Source: Shewanella surugensis (GTDB taxonomy: Bacteria > Pseudomonadota > Gammaproteobacteria > Enterobacterales > Shewanellaceae). From it: a stretch of DNA of 61,330 nt. Under the pieces are notes generated by a model. The model ran no database searches and had not been told where the DNA came from. It was given only the letters and a program-made list of their open reading frames with translations. Below are positions 60,823 to 61,330 of this stretch, one piece after another (position 1 is the stretch's first letter; the number at the start of each line of letters is the position of its first letter). A program made the translations under genes and the position numbers. The stretch lies in assembly GCF_023284005.1 (NCBI RefSeq), contig NZ_JAKIKS010000018.1, positions 1 to 61,330 of the forward strand. The letters run 5' to 3'.

Positions 60823-61330
60823 TCTGAAATTTATTTATTTTCGCCCTATTTCTACTCCTTTTTCAATGTTATATCTTTTAGGTTGATTTAATGATCTTTA
60901 GGTTTTGTTGCTCATTATTGATGTAGAGTGACTATATGACACACTTCATGCTGCGGTTAAAATGCTTTTAACCTAAGCGTCTGCGGATCCTTACTACTGT
61001 GTTATCGCTTATTGATATATGGGGGGAAGGTAGAACGACGTTTGAACCCAAGTTGGGAATAATGACACTTCACCCATTTTGCCTTGTATAAACAAGCCAC
61101 GAACAGTTGCATCAATAATCAGTAAAGATAAACAGGCCCTAATAAATTTGAATCGTTAGCTATGCTTATATTTAAGAATAAAGTAAGAATGTTATAAATA
61201 GTGAGCTAGGAGTAAACCACAGGGCGGGAGCATACTTTGTCGGATAATTAACCAAAGAAAACTTTTGCCCTGTAATCATCGTCCCAACTCGCCTTTTTTA
61301 GCTTATTTCGCTGACTTGGCGCACCGCAAT
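60823..61330. other. Chromosomal right flank without recognised gene
   Basis: ~500 bases with many stops in every frame. No tRNA, IS end or convincing promoter seen. Confidence 0.5.

Overview
The window looks like a chromosome segment of a marine gammaproteobacterium, most probably Shewanella or a close relative. The 23S tail and 5S rRNA, the tRNA-Trp sequence, the AT-rich codon use and the gene set all fit. The species cannot be named from sequence alone.

Layout. (1) 1-400: the end of an rRNA operon (23S 3' end, 5S, terminator). (2) 400-975: gene-free, with decayed dispersed repeats. (3) 975-7934: a tight five-gene leftward operon (sorbitol/gluconate dehydrogenase small-subunit-like protein, GMC flavoenzyme, VioB/StaD-type ferritin-like protein, two PF04185 phosphoesterases), probably an uncharacterised oxidation pathway. 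(4) 8167-11059: an Ada-AlkA fusion and Ogt for alkylation repair, then a frameshifted PEP-mutase-family gene. (5) 11269-12349: small genes, including a possible type III chaperone and a lipoprotein. (6) 12557-15517: an hcnABC-like operon (glycine to HCN) with an FNR/ANR-like box upstream. (7) 15872-60784: a prophage of about 44.9 kb in tRNA-Trp, bounded by a 52-bp direct repeat.

The prophage is mosaic. It carries integrase and probable excisionase, an early leftward operon, a lambda-like control region (three palindromic operators on each side of a repressor and three moron genes), replication genes, a second complete tyrosine recombinase, and a Q-like regulator. A 10-kb accessory block follows, then lysis genes, a lambda-type head module (Nu1/A terminase, gpW, portal, S49 protease with nested scaffold, decoration, gpE capsid) and a P2-type contractile tail (V, W, J, I, fibre, sheath, tube, E/E', T, U, X, D). 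Damage is visible: an amber codon in gene D, a +1 G in the S49 protease, and a holin that has lost its membrane segment. It may therefore be defective for plaque formation.

The accessory block (27.6-37.2 kb) is the most interesting part. It encodes a YopT/C58-like cysteine protease with a leader of the type seen on DUF4157/eCIS cargo, an MFS transporter, a lipoprotein and a secreted VWA protein separated by one recurring palindrome, and a protein combining a Salmonella-effector-like N-terminal domain, four YEGEGGPG repeats and a kinase-like C-terminus. This reads as a lysogenic-conversion effector island. It ends in an ISNCY/IS1202-like element that appears to have formed a 'one-and-a-half copy' transposon flanked by an exact 15-bp duplication.
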